64,000 nt of DNA, taken from the NCBI GenBank assembly GCA_030247885.1, contig JAPDRO010000014.1, positions 186,001 to 250,000 on the forward strand, read 5' to 3'. Under the pieces are notes generated by a model, which had not been told where the DNA came from, did no database searches, and was given only the letters and a program-made list of their open reading frames with translations. This document shows, piece after piece, positions 23,304 to 36,499 of this stretch; within the stretch, counting starts at the first letter, position 1, and each line of letters begins with the position of its first letter. The DNA is from Taxawa tesnikishii (nom. ined.). Taxonomy: Eukaryota > Ascomycota > Dothideomycetes > Dothideales. The position numbers and the translations under genes were made by a program.

Positions 23304-26300
23304 TTATGAACCCTGCAACTCCATGAGTCGGTCGAAAGCCGACTTCTTCGGCTTTCCAACGACAATCTCCCTCGTAGGTTCCTCCTCCCTCTCCTCCTCT
23401 GGATCAGCCGAAATAGATCCTATGACCATGTTATCAGTATCATCCGTCTTATCAAACTGGCTTCTCAAAGACAAAGCATCAAGTGAAGTGCAGGATAAAT
23501 TGTCAGTGAAACAAAGGGTAGTGTCGGTGTTAGTGAAGTATAGGTGAGGGACAAGCCTAGTGTCAACGACGTCCAGATTAGACACGTTACCTTGACCACC
23601 ATTTGCATTCACCAACTCGTTCTCCGAAGCAACGGTCCACGGGGATGGTGGACAGGAGGATGAGGAGGAAGAAGAAGAAGAGGAGGAGGAGGAGGAGGAG
23701 GAGGAGGAGGAGGAGGAGGAGGAGGAGGAAGGCGAGGTGGCATTCTGTGCTTCTCCGCCAACATCCCCAACAAGGTTGTGGGTCGCTCTAGCGACAGCAG
23801 GCACATGAACGATTCCTTCGGCGACCCCAGACGCCTCGATGAGCAATGTTTCAAGATTCTGTGAGTTTGAGAATGGTTGGTCAGGTTTCTCGTCACTCTT
23901 TTGATCGAGCAGATCAAGGAGATCGTCGTTACCCGCAGGAAATTCCTTCAGGCCATCCTGCTTAATTTTCGACGCATCGTCCCAGTCGGCTAGAAGATCG
24001 ACAGGGGCGAAGTCTTCGTTGAACTGACTGTTGAGAACATCCACAACATCCTTGCTAGAACTGTGCCATGTCTTGTCGGCCTCAATTCTATTTCTGGTAG
24101 ACTGTTGAGCGGACGGGCTGTTTAGAACCCTCGACACTGGGTTGCTGCTGTATTGGAGTTTTGCAAGGTCCATCTCTGGCAGCGAGATCACCTCAGGGAT
24201 ATCCAGCGACAGGAGATCATGTACTGGCGCACGCTTCGGAAGCTGCATTGCTGTGTTGGTAAGTTGCTTGGCAGCAATAACTGTCTGCCCGCGGGTGGCA
24301 ATCTGTCCCAGCTCGGTAGCGAAGATCCAAGGAAAACTAATGAGCGGCATCACAGGCCCGTCTTCGGAAACGGCGTTGTCGAACGCGACCATATTCTTGT
24401 GCTCCTCGACGGCAGCGGCGGTGACAGTGTACATCGCAACGACGAACGGGCCTAGCTTGTCGAGGCTCTTGTCAGACTTCGTCAGGCCTGCCTTCTCCAG
24501 ACAGAGCTCGCGATAGTTCTCCTTCAGCATACTCATCAAGCGGCCCATCTCTTCCGCGAAAGAGTAATCTTTGATGTCCCTGTTGTGGTCCATGACAAAG
24601 GCGGACCAGACTTCGAACTCCGTTCTGATGCCGTGCTGTGCCATGATGCGGCGAACATCGTTGTCGTACTGTTCCTTCAATTCTGTAGCGGCATCGATCA
24701 CGTCTTTGCTAACTTCGTCAGGATAGGCGTCCAGGATGCGGCGGTCAAAAGCCTGGCCGTAACGAGGATCGAATTCAACACGCTGGACTGCGTCGTACAG
24801 CTTGCCAAGTATCTTCTCCGAATGGTAAGTTCTCTGCGCAGAGATGCCCTTCTTCTCCATCCAGTGCGGCCAACGATTTGGTCTCAGGTCATTGTCAAGA
24901 ACGGCAGGTACTCCTGTCTTGGCGTAATCGACGGCTTGTGAGTGCAGCTGCGCGAGGCGTGTACCTGCAATAGTCAATATACTCAGCCAATCGGTACTAT
25001 AGAACCAAACTTACAGTTGTCGCTCTTCACACCATCCCAACTGGAATCCGCAAAAGCCCGGTGGTTGACCGCAATTTGCGGAAGGTTGTCGTTTCGCATA
25101 TACGTGACAAAGAACTTCGTCATATCATCCACAGTGACAGGACCATCTGCGCGAACAGGGTCCGGTGCGGTGTAATCCATTGGCTCTTGGTTCTGTTCGG
25201 TCGGCAACAAGTCCTCGTCCCAGATCACGAGGTAATCGTCTCCGTCGAGGTCGCCGCCTGAGCACATGTTGGCCAGATCCCGCTCTCCTTTCTGTGGAAG
25301 GACCACCACGTTTTTAAGGTGGCGAAGAGCCGGGCATGTTACTGCATGTACGACTCGCACATCACCCGGGTGAAGTGACGGGTTTCTCGCCAGCACGCAA
25401 ACGCCCTCGACGACTTTGTAGGCGCCTTGCTTGTCCGGGTCGGGGATTTGCAAGAATATTTCTGGGAGTTCTCCGGGATTCATGTTGAGGGTGGCTGTCT
25501 CATCAACGCAGCCCAGCAGAAAAGCACCTTTGTCAATGAGAATCTTTGCTTTTTCTTTAAGATACTTGACGCTCCATGCTCTCCACAGTTGCAGAATGGA
25601 TATGCAGAAAGGGTCTTGCACTTCCATGAACCCGTTGAGGACCATTTCTGCAAGAGCGAGCGTTACGTGATTCATATCCACATTCTTTTGAAGCATCTCT
25701 AAGGCCGTCTTCTGGTCAACCATAGCTCGCTCAATATTCTCCAGCATACTGCGGAGCTTTGTGAGAAACGGCCCGTCGCCAACGCCCAGAGCGGACAGGA
25801 CAAGGATTATCTGCTGGTTCAGGTAGGAAGAGGCAAAAGCAGATGTACGAATGATCTCCAGACCTTTGGTCGTTGCGTTGAATTTCTCCTGGCTCGGCCT
25901 GATGGCCACAGTCATGCCTGGCAGCGTCGGATCCACAGCAAGGACGCCTTTGCAGCCTCCCATACGGAACTGGAAGAGCGAAGGGTAATCGTCCGAGCTT
26001 ATGCCAAACTCTCCTCCGATCATCTGGGCAAGGAACGGTGAGATCTTGCCAACCCCATCTGTGAAGCAGTACCCGTTGCGCGAGACGTCGTCGATTTTCT
26101 GGACGTTGAGATTCGCTCCGACTGACGTGATGGCTCTGGTAGTCGAGAAGCATTGACCAATCCTAGACAGATATTTTGCAACGACATCAATGTGGTCAAA
26201 CTTGCCCATCCGTGCACGCATGTCTGACGCTGTGAGTGTTGAGGTTGGGGCAAAGAACCAGGCGCCATTCTCACGGAACTGGGAGTTTCCAAATGCCAGA

Positions 26301-27973
26301 AATTCATAATGCCGACCTGCGATCCGAATGCCATTCCTCATAACACGTCGGACGCGGTTGAAAAGCTCATTGGCGGTATCGTCACGTGGTGATCTTAGTT
26401 TGCCATAGAAGCTTTCATCGGAAAACTTGACACGCAGGAAACGATCTGAATGCGTACTGTACTTCCTGATCTCCCGGTTGGAGATTTCGACAGTCGGTGT
26501 CAGTATGTACATGGTAGCTGGAGTCACCGTGACAGAGTGCACCAAGACGCATCCACGCGGAATTCTGGATTTCCGGGAACGCCTCAGGTCATGACTTCGG
26601 AAGACGTCCATGGGGTCATGGAACTTCTTCTTCGACTCGGCCACATTCACGAGCAATGACTTTGCGGCGGCGGGGTCCAAGCCACCGAGCCTCTGAAGGA
26701 ATTCGCGTGTAATGGTGTACTCATTAAGATGGTTCAGGGAGATGCAGGCTTCGAGCTGATATCCCACTTCGAAGTCAAGCCATGGGAGATCATCATGCAT
26801 CTCGTGGAGGTCGGGGTGAAACCCACTGGAGGGGAGGTGCTCTGCAGGGATGGGATATGTTGCCTTTGGTGGCTCTTGACAAGGGACCAAAAGACCTCTT
26901 CGGGATGCTCTTCGCACTTGATGTTGTTGTTGGACAAGATTGAGATGTTGTGGTCTCGTAGCGCTTGACACATTCTGCGGTAATGGAAGTCGTCCTTTCC
27001 TATCTTGACGAAGAAGCTATACGTCAACCATCGACCTTGACCACGTTAACAAGGCATACAAAGTATTGAGTACCTACAAATCACATACCGAGGTCAACAA
27101 CAGTCTGGGTGTTGTGCAAGGAGATTGGCAATTGCATGCGCGTTGCAAGTCCATCACGGCTGTTAATGTCGGTCTGACGAAGCCAAATCTGCTTTTCAGT
27201 CCATTCTGACCTGGTCGGATCATGACTAGATCTGATATCTTCCCCTCGGCGGTAGAATTTAGGGGAGAGTCGAGTGAGAACACCAGCACTTTCGTGGACT
27301 CGTCAATCGTGACTTCCCGGATGGCCTCCATCTGAGCAAGCGGGATCTCGAATTTGTAGTTCTGGATGGTTTTACCACATTGGAGTGTAAAAGTGATATC
27401 GATGGCTTTGTTGCCGAAGAGATTGAGATGAATCCGCGGGTCGCAAAGAACGTATGTTGAGTCCAGCCTGACCATGGTGTGTGGGTCTCTCATGAAACCA
27501 AAGGCCATGGACTGACAGAATAGAAGCTACAACGTTAGTTTTGGTGTCTGATCCGTATGCAAGATCTGAACATTGACCTACCATTCGCTCAGGGTAGCGG
27601 TGCGAAGGATCCACCGGAGATGGACACCATCTGACGTTGTCGAAGAGGCGCTCTACGGACGGGTATATGGATTTACCATTTGGCAGAGGGATCCGGACGG
27701 ACGTCCGATCCAGCCAGAATAACCGCCTTGGCGGTGGCCTTTTCCGGTATCAGCAATTATACACCATGACGACGACGGCCATGCGTACCTGTAGGTGACA
27801 GTGACTGTTGCTCCCACCTCGTTGAAACGCCTCTCCTCGATCCTGATCCTGACGATATTGCCGAAGCCGGAGAGGAATGTGTGCACGTCGAATGTGGTGA
27901 AATCAACAGGGAGATTTTTGATCCTCACCCTGGTCTCTCCATTCTCATTGCCTCGACCGGGAGACCACGGCAT
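23304..27973 (-). CDS. RNA-dependent RNA polymerase of the RNAi pathway
   Basis: Cellular RdRP that makes double-stranded RNA for quelling or meiotic silencing. Exons: 27789-27973, 27582-27738, 27089-27526, 25015-27035, 23304-24964. After two frame corrections the sum is 1488 codons. The N-terminus is an RRM-like fold (TRVRIKNLPVDFTTFDVHTF). The central part includes SPPKFYRR and WLTYSFFVKIG. The polymerase active site is CSGGDLDGDDY; DLDGD is encoded at 25238-25252, at about residue 857. DLDGD and the RRM suggest the Rdp1/SAD-1 branch over QDE-1 (inference). The frame breaks at GGGG 27262-27265 and at 26865-26869 (plus strand). The C-terminus carries a long poly-Ser tract and then an acidic tail. 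It is likely functional if the breaks are sequence errors. Confidence 0.88.
23655..23731. repeat. (GGA)n repeat coding for poly-Ser in the RdRP
   Basis: Purine-pure GGA/GAA repeat. On the minus strand it is TCC/TCT codons, giving a run of more than 20 serines that starts after NATSP. Confidence 0.95.
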
Positions 27974-29186
27974 AGTGGTTGTGTGTCGCGGTCAGTAGGC
28001 GGGAGAAGTCCGTAGAGAGGTGATTGAATGGAGGTTGAGTGGTTGCAAGCAAGGGAACTATAGTGTGAAGATCAATGGCAAGCCGGAGGTGTCTGGGTTG
28101 TTGTGCTACCTGCAGCGCGGATGTCAGTGGGAAAGCTCAGGGACAGAGCATATCGCCCTCACTTCAAGCGAGTGCAGAGTAAGAGATGACGGGAGAAGCG
28201 AAGCCGGCAGCGGGATGACGGTGACGGCAGTTGATGAGCGCACCGCTGTTTGAACCGCGCGGTAGATATTTGAAGTACGTGGCTGCTCCAAACAGTAGGG
28301 TGACCGGCGAGTCGGATATTGGCCACTGTCTAGTCTGTTCGATTGGTATGACAATGGTCTGGTATCAATTGTAGTCGAGGAAATGGGGGACGAGGGCGGG
28401 TTAAGAGGAAGAGATAGTGTTTGTAAGATACTGTGAGCCTGGGGAAAGGAACAAGCGCGTCGGGAAGTCGCAGCCGCCCTCACGTAGAAGGTTTGCGTTA
28501 CTTCACACGCCTCAGCATGTAAGGAAAGATAGATGGTAAAGGGAGATGGTGGGAGTAGGAGGACGCCGGAGTTTGAGGCGGCGTCGTAGGAGCCGAAGCC
28601 GAAAAGGGAAGTCGCGGACAGGCAGTCGCGTCCTTCAAGCGAGAGATCTTCCCTTCGCCCACTTCACACGTCAAGGATCGTCTGATGATTCGGATAGTTG
28701 ATGTTGTGCGCAGTCTGAGTTAGAAATAAGTTAGAAATAAATTCTGCACACTCACGGCGAAGTGACAGCAAGGTTGCTCTTGGTGAAGTTTTCGGCCTGT
28801 TGGTGTGATGGGCTTCGGACTTTCCAAAACAATGACTTAGTCAATACCGGGGCTGGCTAACCGCGAGAGAATGCGAAGGGAAAGTGATGTAAAAGCCTAG
28901 ATCAGGGAAGTATTTGCGAGTTGATTGATGCAGGGCAAGATGCGGGCTGTTTGCCTCTGAGACAATGACACTAAACGTGTGTCGATGTGTGCCAGCAGCA
29001 AACACCGCTCTCAAAGAAACTCAGGAATAGCAGGAAATACGGAGACACACAAACCAGTTTTACCAGGCTCATGCTATATCCCTAGGGTATCATGCGCACA
29101 GATCCTCAACCTGACCAAACGCCTCCCCGTGTAATCCGATCCTTGATGGATGTCCGCCCAGCCAACAACCTATCCCAATTCAAAAT
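27974..29186. other. intergenic, 1.2 kb upstream of the RdRP gene
   Basis: Promoter region of the RdRP and 3' flank of the next minus-strand gene. No coding signal was found on either strand; no known motif is claimed. Confidence 0.5.
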
Positions 29187-32100
29187 TCAAGCATCTGCAG
29201 TCTCATCTTCACCCAACCCATCATAATCATGAGTCCTGTCTAATCCAATCCCAGGTGTACCCGTGATAATGCAGCTTGCTGTAAACGACAAGTCTTCGAA
29301 TTCCTGCTGCGTAGCCGTTCCCATCAGCCTACGCCGGGATTGAGACTCCTCAAACGTGACTTTGCTAGGTGATCGCCCACCCAGAACGGGCGAGTGGTTC
29401 GTATCAACATCATTCAGTGGCTTCCTCTTCAGCGCGCTCCTCGCGGTAACGCTGGATCGTGCAGAACGAGGTCCAATGCTGGTGCGTGGCTGGGCTGTAG
29501 CCGGCACCTTGAAAAACTTGCGAGGCTTTGATCGTTTTGGCGTCGGCCCGTTGTGAGATGAGACGTTAGATGCAAAGGATTGGTTGAAGGTTTCATCAGC
29601 CGCTTCGCTATACTGTATCTGCTTTGCGGGCGTGGTGGGATCTTGAGAGTGAGTAGATGACCTAGTCAATCCTGCCGACGAAGACGATCTGTGAGACCGG
29701 TTTGCGATCGGATCAACTGGCTGTAACATGGCACTTCCCAAGCCCATTGCGCTCATGAGTCTGTTTCGCATCTCTTGGGCTTCCGTAATTTGCGTATCTT
29801 TCTTGGCACACTCCTTGGACAGTCGTTCGGCCTGAGAACGTCAGTCGTGCATATCACAAGCGGACTCTGGACCGACTCACCCTCCTTCGCAATTCCATGT
29901 TCTTGTCCTGCAATCGTCGGTGCTGGGCGGCGGCGGCCTCCCGCGCCTTTAAAGCATCGTCCTGGAAGGCTTGCAGCTTTTGCTCCATGCTTGCTTCCGT
30001 CTCTTCCCACTAGATTCTGTTAGCAGAATTCTTGAAGGCACGTTGCAGAGACACAGATGTACTCTTGATGTGGCTTCCGTCATTCTCCGCTCCGCACTCA
30101 CGGCTGCAGCTTCCAACTCATGCCTGGCTCTCATTGCATCTTGAATGGCGGATTCCAATGCCTCGTTATCGCGTTGACGAGCGCTCAAATTATCTTCCTG
30201 TTCTCTGATTCGCTGTTCCAGTTGCTGGCGCCCAAGAAGTATCTTGCCGCGTTCGTTCTCCATATCTTCCAACAAATCGATTTTTCTTGTAAGAGCTGCT
30301 GGATGCCGTCGCAGTTTTGGATAAGTTTCTCCTGTACGTTCTGGAGCTCATGCACTCGAGATTGCGCATCCTGAAGTTGACTCTGTAGCAGCTCTGCTGT
30401 CCGTTTAGCTGATCGAATCTGTTCTTCCAGCTGTTCCAATCGTTCTTCCTTCCAAGCGATAGACGTAGCATGGGCCAACTTCATTTCTTCCTCTCTGTGT
30501 GCGGCTGTCTCTCGGTCGTTGCGAGCTACTTCTTTGGCTTTGTGCAACTCGGCTGTGGTCTCGTTAAGCTTCCGGAAAAGGTCCTCGTAGCGAGCGTTGG
30601 CCTGATCGACATCGACCGTATACTGTTCATTACGTTCTTCCAGATCGCTGATGTGTAGGTCACGATCGACGACATCAGATTCCAGCCTGTTGTACGCCTC
30701 ACAGAGTTCGTTGTACCGGGACTCCAACCCGACAAATCTTTCCCGCTCTTGGCGGAGGGGTGCCTCAATGTTATGGCATCGTTCTTCGAGCTCGCGGCAT
30801 GTCTCGACGAAGTAGGAGATAACAGTTTCTTCTTGATGCTTTGCTTGCTTTTGCAGTCTGGCGGATATGCGGTCTTTCCAGTTGCCTGCAGCAACAGTTA
30901 CGTTGGGTGTACTTTCGGTTTCCACAAAAGGCTGATACTGTTTGTTCCTTTGCAGTGAACTCGAATGCTGTGCGCATACGGAGCGCGGCCTTCCGTGCTC
31001 TGCGTGTATTTTGAGTAGGAGAGGCACAAATACGGAAGGCATTTGAACTTCATCGTTTTGTGCGGCAATGGCGCAGCGGAGCATGAGCGCACAAGTTGCT
31101 GATGCAAGCTCATTACGCCTCTGCAGGAATGATGTTGAGCATGCCGTATGTTGTGATGTTGAATCTAGAGTACAGCATCCATCAGTCGCTGCAGAGTTCC
31201 TGAGGAAGCGTTCGACTTTGGCTGAAGTTGGTTCTGTCGAAGCTGCGGAAAGCACAGCGCGCCTCAAATTGGGAACTTCTTCGACGAGGCCCGCCAGTCT
31301 TGTAATCAATCCAGTGTATGTGGTGACAGAAAGGCATTCGGGAGTGTTGTTGTCGTCGAGAAAACCAACTATCCGGTCCAGAACGCTGGTCCAGCAAGCG
31401 GTCGAAATAGCAGAAGCGAAGTGCATGACCGATGTAAGCAAATTCGGGACCTCGTGTGCTGGATTGACTTGATCCAACTTGGTCAGGAACCACTCATATT
31501 GGCCACGGGCTTGTGCTGGTAATGCATCGGCCCCAGCGAGAGTACCTGCAAAGTCGAGAACCTGGAAAGTGAGAGCTGGAGCAATATCCTTAGAGAGACA
31601 CCTCTGGTGCAGCTTCTGCATGATAGCCGGGTTCTTGGCACACCACTGCACACGAACAGCCGGTGATATCGCGTTTGCAATGCCATTGGCCAGTAACAAG
31701 CATGTTAGTTCTTCTGACCGAAGAGCGTCCGAGTCAGTTCTGCACGCCCAGAGTACTCTCAATGCAATGAGTTGCAATGTTTTGCTTGCTTTGGCTCCAG
31801 TGAAAAACTGTTCCATTGCCTCTGGTTTCCATCCGGAGGCACGCAAATCAGGGGTTCCTTGGAGATGAGGGGCTAGACTGCTCAAGACGTCTCTGGAGCC
31901 ACAGTCAACAAAAGAGATTGCGGAACTTTGTGAGATGATTTTCATGATTGAGAGGCAGTAGAGGCTCAAAGACTGGTCTTCGACACCTGAAGCGTTGCGC
32001 AAGATAGTAAACAAGTGATTCTCCAGACGCACAAGAACCTCTGCGGACAGGGTCCCAATGATATCGTGACATGATCCTTGAAGTATCTGGTAGACAGGAC

Positions 32101-32680
32101 GTATAGTATTAGCGCCCGGTGAATGAGCGGCGTTCTCGAACAGACTCAGAAACAGCGTCTGTGCAGTTGCAGGCAAGGCAATACGACCAGGCAAAGAATG
32201 ACTGAGCAATGCAATGGCAGGATCCAAGTACTGTATTCTTAGATAAGTAATGGCCACGGCATCGGACGCTGGATGCACGAGGTTGACCAACCTTTCCTCC
32301 GCTGCTTTGGGATTCCACCGCACGTGACAGTACTCGGTCTAGGAGAGTAGGATCCAGTTCCAGAATAGCGTTGCGTACATGGATACTGCAAGAAAAGCGA
32401 GTAATTATCTGCAGAACGTACGGCCATCTCTCTAGGCCTTCGATCAGCGCTGCGGCCAACGGACGATGTCGACAAGGCCAGTGTTCGGACCAGAGATATA
32501 TGCTAGACTCATTACATCTAGATACGATATCGTGCAAAGACTATCATCTGTTGTAAGCAAGGGCTGCTGACAACGAGCTCGGATGAGCACGGAACGAACC
32601 TTCAGCTGCGTGGGATATGGGCTCTCCACAACACGAGCAACTTCGTCTGCCAAGACAGCAGTTTCCTCCACCATCGTCAC
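29187..32680 (-). CDS. large ARM-like plus coiled-coil protein, unrecognised
   Basis: A multi-exon gene. The first half is helical, repeat-like sequence (RPLAAALIEGLERWPYVLQI, LLTSVMHFASAISTACWTSV) like an armadillo or HEAT fold. The second half is a long coiled coil (DLEERNEQYTVDVDQANARY, RQQLEQRIREQEDNLSAR), then a Ser/Pro/basic tail (PKRSKPRKFFKVP). Clear introns are 30010-30062 and 29832-29880. The frame breaks at TTTTT 30281-30285; one more base gives QEKIDLLEDMENERG. Further breaks near 32320 and 32450 leave the N-terminal exon structure unresolved, so the start (32680 or upstream) is approximate. The tail and long coiled coil suggest a structural or tethering role, but no family is recognised. 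Confidence 0.65.
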
Positions 32681-33268
32681 CAGGCGAGTTTCAATGCTTG
32701 CTATGGAATACCGATGCGCATGCTGGTATACAGCCGCCGGCTTTGCGGTTTGCTCGCCTCCATTGACACGCCAAGACCCGAACCAAAATCGGGGGTCGCC
32801 AAGGGCAACTACCGAGGTCGCAACGTCTTTCTGAATAAGGCGGTTGCAAAACTACACGATGTAGAATAGATGATTAGTTAGTTCGGCATTGATAACGATG
32901 CCTTCGGACTGCCTAGCCGTGTCTGAAAATAAAGAAGAGAGACAAGACAAGGTTGTTAGGGTGGATGGATAAGAACACTTCACCACCCCGCTCCGCTCAT
33001 CCTGGATAGCGGAAAGATCCGGCCAGGCAAACACCCCGCCAAGATATCTTGCGAACGTGAACTTCTCTACCTTATCCCGTTCATTATGATCTGATGTTTT
33101 CTGGACTACTTCTGATATTCACCGCTCTGGTCATCGAACCATCGGTCTGAGAGGGTCATCCTGGGGTCGGTACTACCCGCTGCCGCGCCGCGAAACGTAT
33201 CAACTCCAAGGGCGTGCTGTTGCCGTCCTGCCTCGCCGTCGAGAGGTCGATCGAAGGTCTACAACAAT
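32681..33268. promoter_or_regulatory. divergent promoter region, coiled-coil gene / atg29
   Basis: Up to 588 bp. Its left part may still be N-terminal coding sequence of the minus-strand gene: an open minus frame with protein-like composition runs on to about 32850. Confidence 0.4.
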
Positions 33269-34920
33269 ATGCCTACTCCCATAGAAATGCAACGGACTGC
33301 CTCCGCACGAAACACCCCACATTCTAGACGCCCATCTAACCCCACAAACACCGAGATCAAGTCCGAGCCTGCACCTCAGATGCCTCGAGTACATTATACA
33401 TGTCTGATCCGTCTACCTTTTCCACGTGGAGACTTTGTAGACCCACCGCAGGTCAGACTGCCTTGTCTTGTTGCTGGTGGAAACTTACCAGAGTAGGTTG
33501 AATGGGATGCTCTCAAAGATAAAGCTTTGTGGAAGATTATATCGAAGGCGTCCAACAGCAAAGAATTGGACTGTAGGTGACAGCGCTCCTCCTGATGGTA
33601 TGTAAGCTGACTCTCTACAGGGAGGAACTGTATGACACAGGCAGGCTATACATGCGATCCGATACCGCTGACATTCCGATAGCTCTACCAAATTCCAAGT
33701 CTCACTGCCGTTTCTACTCCAGCAAGCAGCCTGGTTGTATGAGCGTCATTTTGCTCAGATGAGAGCTCAAATGAAGAAGATCAATGCTTCAGGTGCACCG
33801 TCGCCTGCACCATCGGACTCCGCTAGCAGCTCGACAGCCGCAGGCGGTCTTTCGATACAAAGAGGCGGGAGTCGTTGTAGGCTTTTCTGTAATAATGTTA
33901 GTTACTTACATATACTGACGTTTGCCAGTGGGATCACGAGCTCCCTCAGCTCTTTCGATCCATGCGAGAGACAGTCCGACTCCACCTGTCGATTCAAGTC
34001 AGCCAGGACCATCACGATCTTCGGGTAAGAGATCCCGTCCGTACGTACTAGCAATACTGATGATAGCAGGGCCCCCTTATCGAGAACGCCATCGACTCGT
34101 ACAATCACACAGAGCCGGGGGACTCTACCACCCAGCCCACGACAACCGATCAGCCGTTCTTTCCGAACCTCGTCTGGCTCACAAAGAAGACCTCCGCCTC
34201 CGCTTCAAGCGACTAACGAAGATACTGATGCAGAAGACGAATCGCCGCCTCCAGCCGACGATGATGCATCGGAATCATCTGAGTCGTCGTCTGAAGATGA
34301 AAGCCAAAGCGTAGCACGCAGCCAGGCCTTCCGGCGACCTACACGACTTCAGTCCAAGGAAGTATTGAGTTCGGATGATGCCGAAGACGATGATGACGGA
34401 TCTTCTGGCGGTTTCCTCCCTTTCGCGGCCGGGGTAGCAGTCCATAAGGAGGATCCGGCGGCAACAATTCGCTCCTCCCCACCCAAACGAGCACCACATC
34501 CTGAAGGTACCAAGCCTGCAAGGCTTGTGCAGCGACCAGTAGAGTCATCGGCTTCTTCAGTCAGCTCAACCGCTGCTCCGTCGCCAGGCCATGGGGGACG
34601 ACGCGAAGACACAAGACCTCAGCGAATGCAGAGTGCACCTGCTGATGCTCTTAGCCCGAAAAGGAGAGCAGAGCTTGCGAAATTAAGCCCGCGCACCAAG
34701 AAGGAGGGGAGTGAGGGAACACCTAGTATGGGAAGTTCTTTCAGTGATCTTGATGGTACGATCAGCTCTAGGAATGCACGCATTACACTGCTTACACTAT
34801 CCAGATGCTAGTGTCACTCAGTCTGCTTTGGAAGATGCGTTGCTGAGCAACATGCAGCACGGTAGCATGGCCAGCCGCATGAGTACCATCAGTCAGGCCC
34901 TCCGCAGCAAGTATCTTTGA
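33269..34920 (+). CDS. atg29: Atg29, autophagosome initiation factor
   Basis: Atg29 works with Atg17 and Atg31 at the phagophore assembly site. Exons: 33269-33451, 33497-33572, 33621-33629 (a 9-nt exon), 33683-33876, 33929-34024, 34070-34755, 34805-34920. The conserved N-terminal domain is plain: HYTCLIRLPFPRGDFVDPP, VEWDALKDKALWKII, then FLLQQAAWLYERHFAQMRAQ. A long Ser/Pro/Asp-rich disordered middle follows. The conserved C-terminal block is EGTPSMGSSFSDLDDASVTQ and ASRMSTISQALRSKYL. The frame needs one more base at GGG 33620-33622 and one in 34069-34076; the sum is then 454 codons exactly. The alternative at the second site is an implausible 29-nt intron. Confidence 0.9.
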
Positions 34921-36499
34921 TCGTCTGGAAGTGAGGCTGTTCCACATTCTGGCGAGGTAAACCAAGAGCGAGTGTATGTCACACTCATTCGTTACACCTC
35001 GAAGAACGACGCACAAGGCTTTATCGCGAAAGCGCTAGCATCCACGAACCAAGGTTCAAGTTCATCCTGTCTCGCGAATCCTGTTCCACGTTGTGAAACA
35101 ATTGTTGCCACTCTGAGCGATCGTTCTCTGTTTAAGGTACGAGATGCTCAGCGCAGCTCCAGACGCACGTCAACCACATACCATCTCCTATCACACACAC
35201 CACACTCATGGCCACTCACAAGCCAGCCATTCCATTCATGTAAACCCATGGCTTCCCCGATCTGCCGAGCGACCGTGGCGTCGGCTATCTGCACGTCACC
35301 AGGACCGAAGGCTTCGACAGACCATGAGAATAAACCGCACGTTGCTGACGGGGCGGCTACGATCTTCTTCAAGTATGACCCCGATGCTCTTCCAGCGTTT
35401 TCCCGGATCTTGAAACCTCGTCCTCTATCTGCCACGTAAAAGCGGCAGATCCAACTGTAACCTGCCCAAACGCCCCTCATGCGTTCGCAATGGCCGAAAT
35501 GGTCTTGTTTGCGAGTAAATGTCACTCGCTAGCGACATCTTGCCGCAAGACCTACCTAACCCTCGCACGCATCATGCGATGAGTTGGCTACCCTCGAGCC
35601 ACAAGCCCTCTGGGGAGAATAGGTCTTTCGACCGGACGGAACGAGAACGAGGAGAATGAGCCATAAAAGTTCGCACCATCACTTAACATTTCCGGCCGAT
35701 GGAGTCTCTTCCGCATGATTTCCGTCGGGTTTCTACCCCACGCATATTGGGTGGGTGAGGGGGCGGGGGGGGGGGGAGTGGGGGCGGCAAGAACATAGAG
35801 GCGTCCTTTCCTGCGCGCTATGGTCGATTCTGGGTGGATAATCTGTTGTCCTTGGAAATGGGTTATGGTGGGCGGACGGCTTGATCAGCATGCATCGGAC
35901 AAGGCCTTCGTCGATTCTGATCTCGGCGTACTTCGCAGAGGATGCTGACCTTGACTTTTTCGGGATTTGTTTGGGGAATGCGGTGCAGCACAAGCAAGGA
36001 GTACGTAGTTTATCAGCAAAGAAAAAAAGGAGTAATCAAGTCACGTCAACATGTAATGTATCCTCGAAGGACGTATTGTTGGAGAAATGACAATAACCGG
36101 AGCGGGGTACTAGTTAGGTGCCAAAGCATCTCGAGAACAGAAAGAAAGGATCTGCCCACGATGACAGAAGAGAAGAGAGTTAGCAAAGCACCAAAAGCGT
36201 ACAAAGAGACCAAGACAAAGGAGAAGGAATGGAACGCCAATCACCCCCAAGATTCCTGCCGTCCCAGTGATTAGGTGGGTGAAGACTCCTCGCTATGGTT
36301 TTTTAACACACAATGGGAATAGAGAAGAATGCATGCCCTTGATCCAGTACGCCTTTCGTGATTGCAAATATTTTGCTTCGTCGTCCGGCGCCAACACCAA
36401 CATATGCTCGTCCCGGTGGTCATGGCAGTCGTACGTCCGGATCTTGTTCCTAGGTAAAACCCCGAGGAGTTCAAGAAGAACGTCGGAAAAGAAGCGCCA
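34921..36499. other. intergenic, 1.6 kb, convergent genes
   Basis: Large gap between atg29 and the minus-strand CBM48 gene. It holds a G-rich tract with 12 consecutive G at 35765-35776. ORFs of 80-155 codons here have no protein-like features. No gene is supported. Confidence 0.5.

Noticed and set aside
34041-34069. 29-nt intron in atg29
   Set aside because: Far shorter than other introns here; a 45-nt GTAAGA intron plus one missing base fits better and matches the wider homopolymer pattern.
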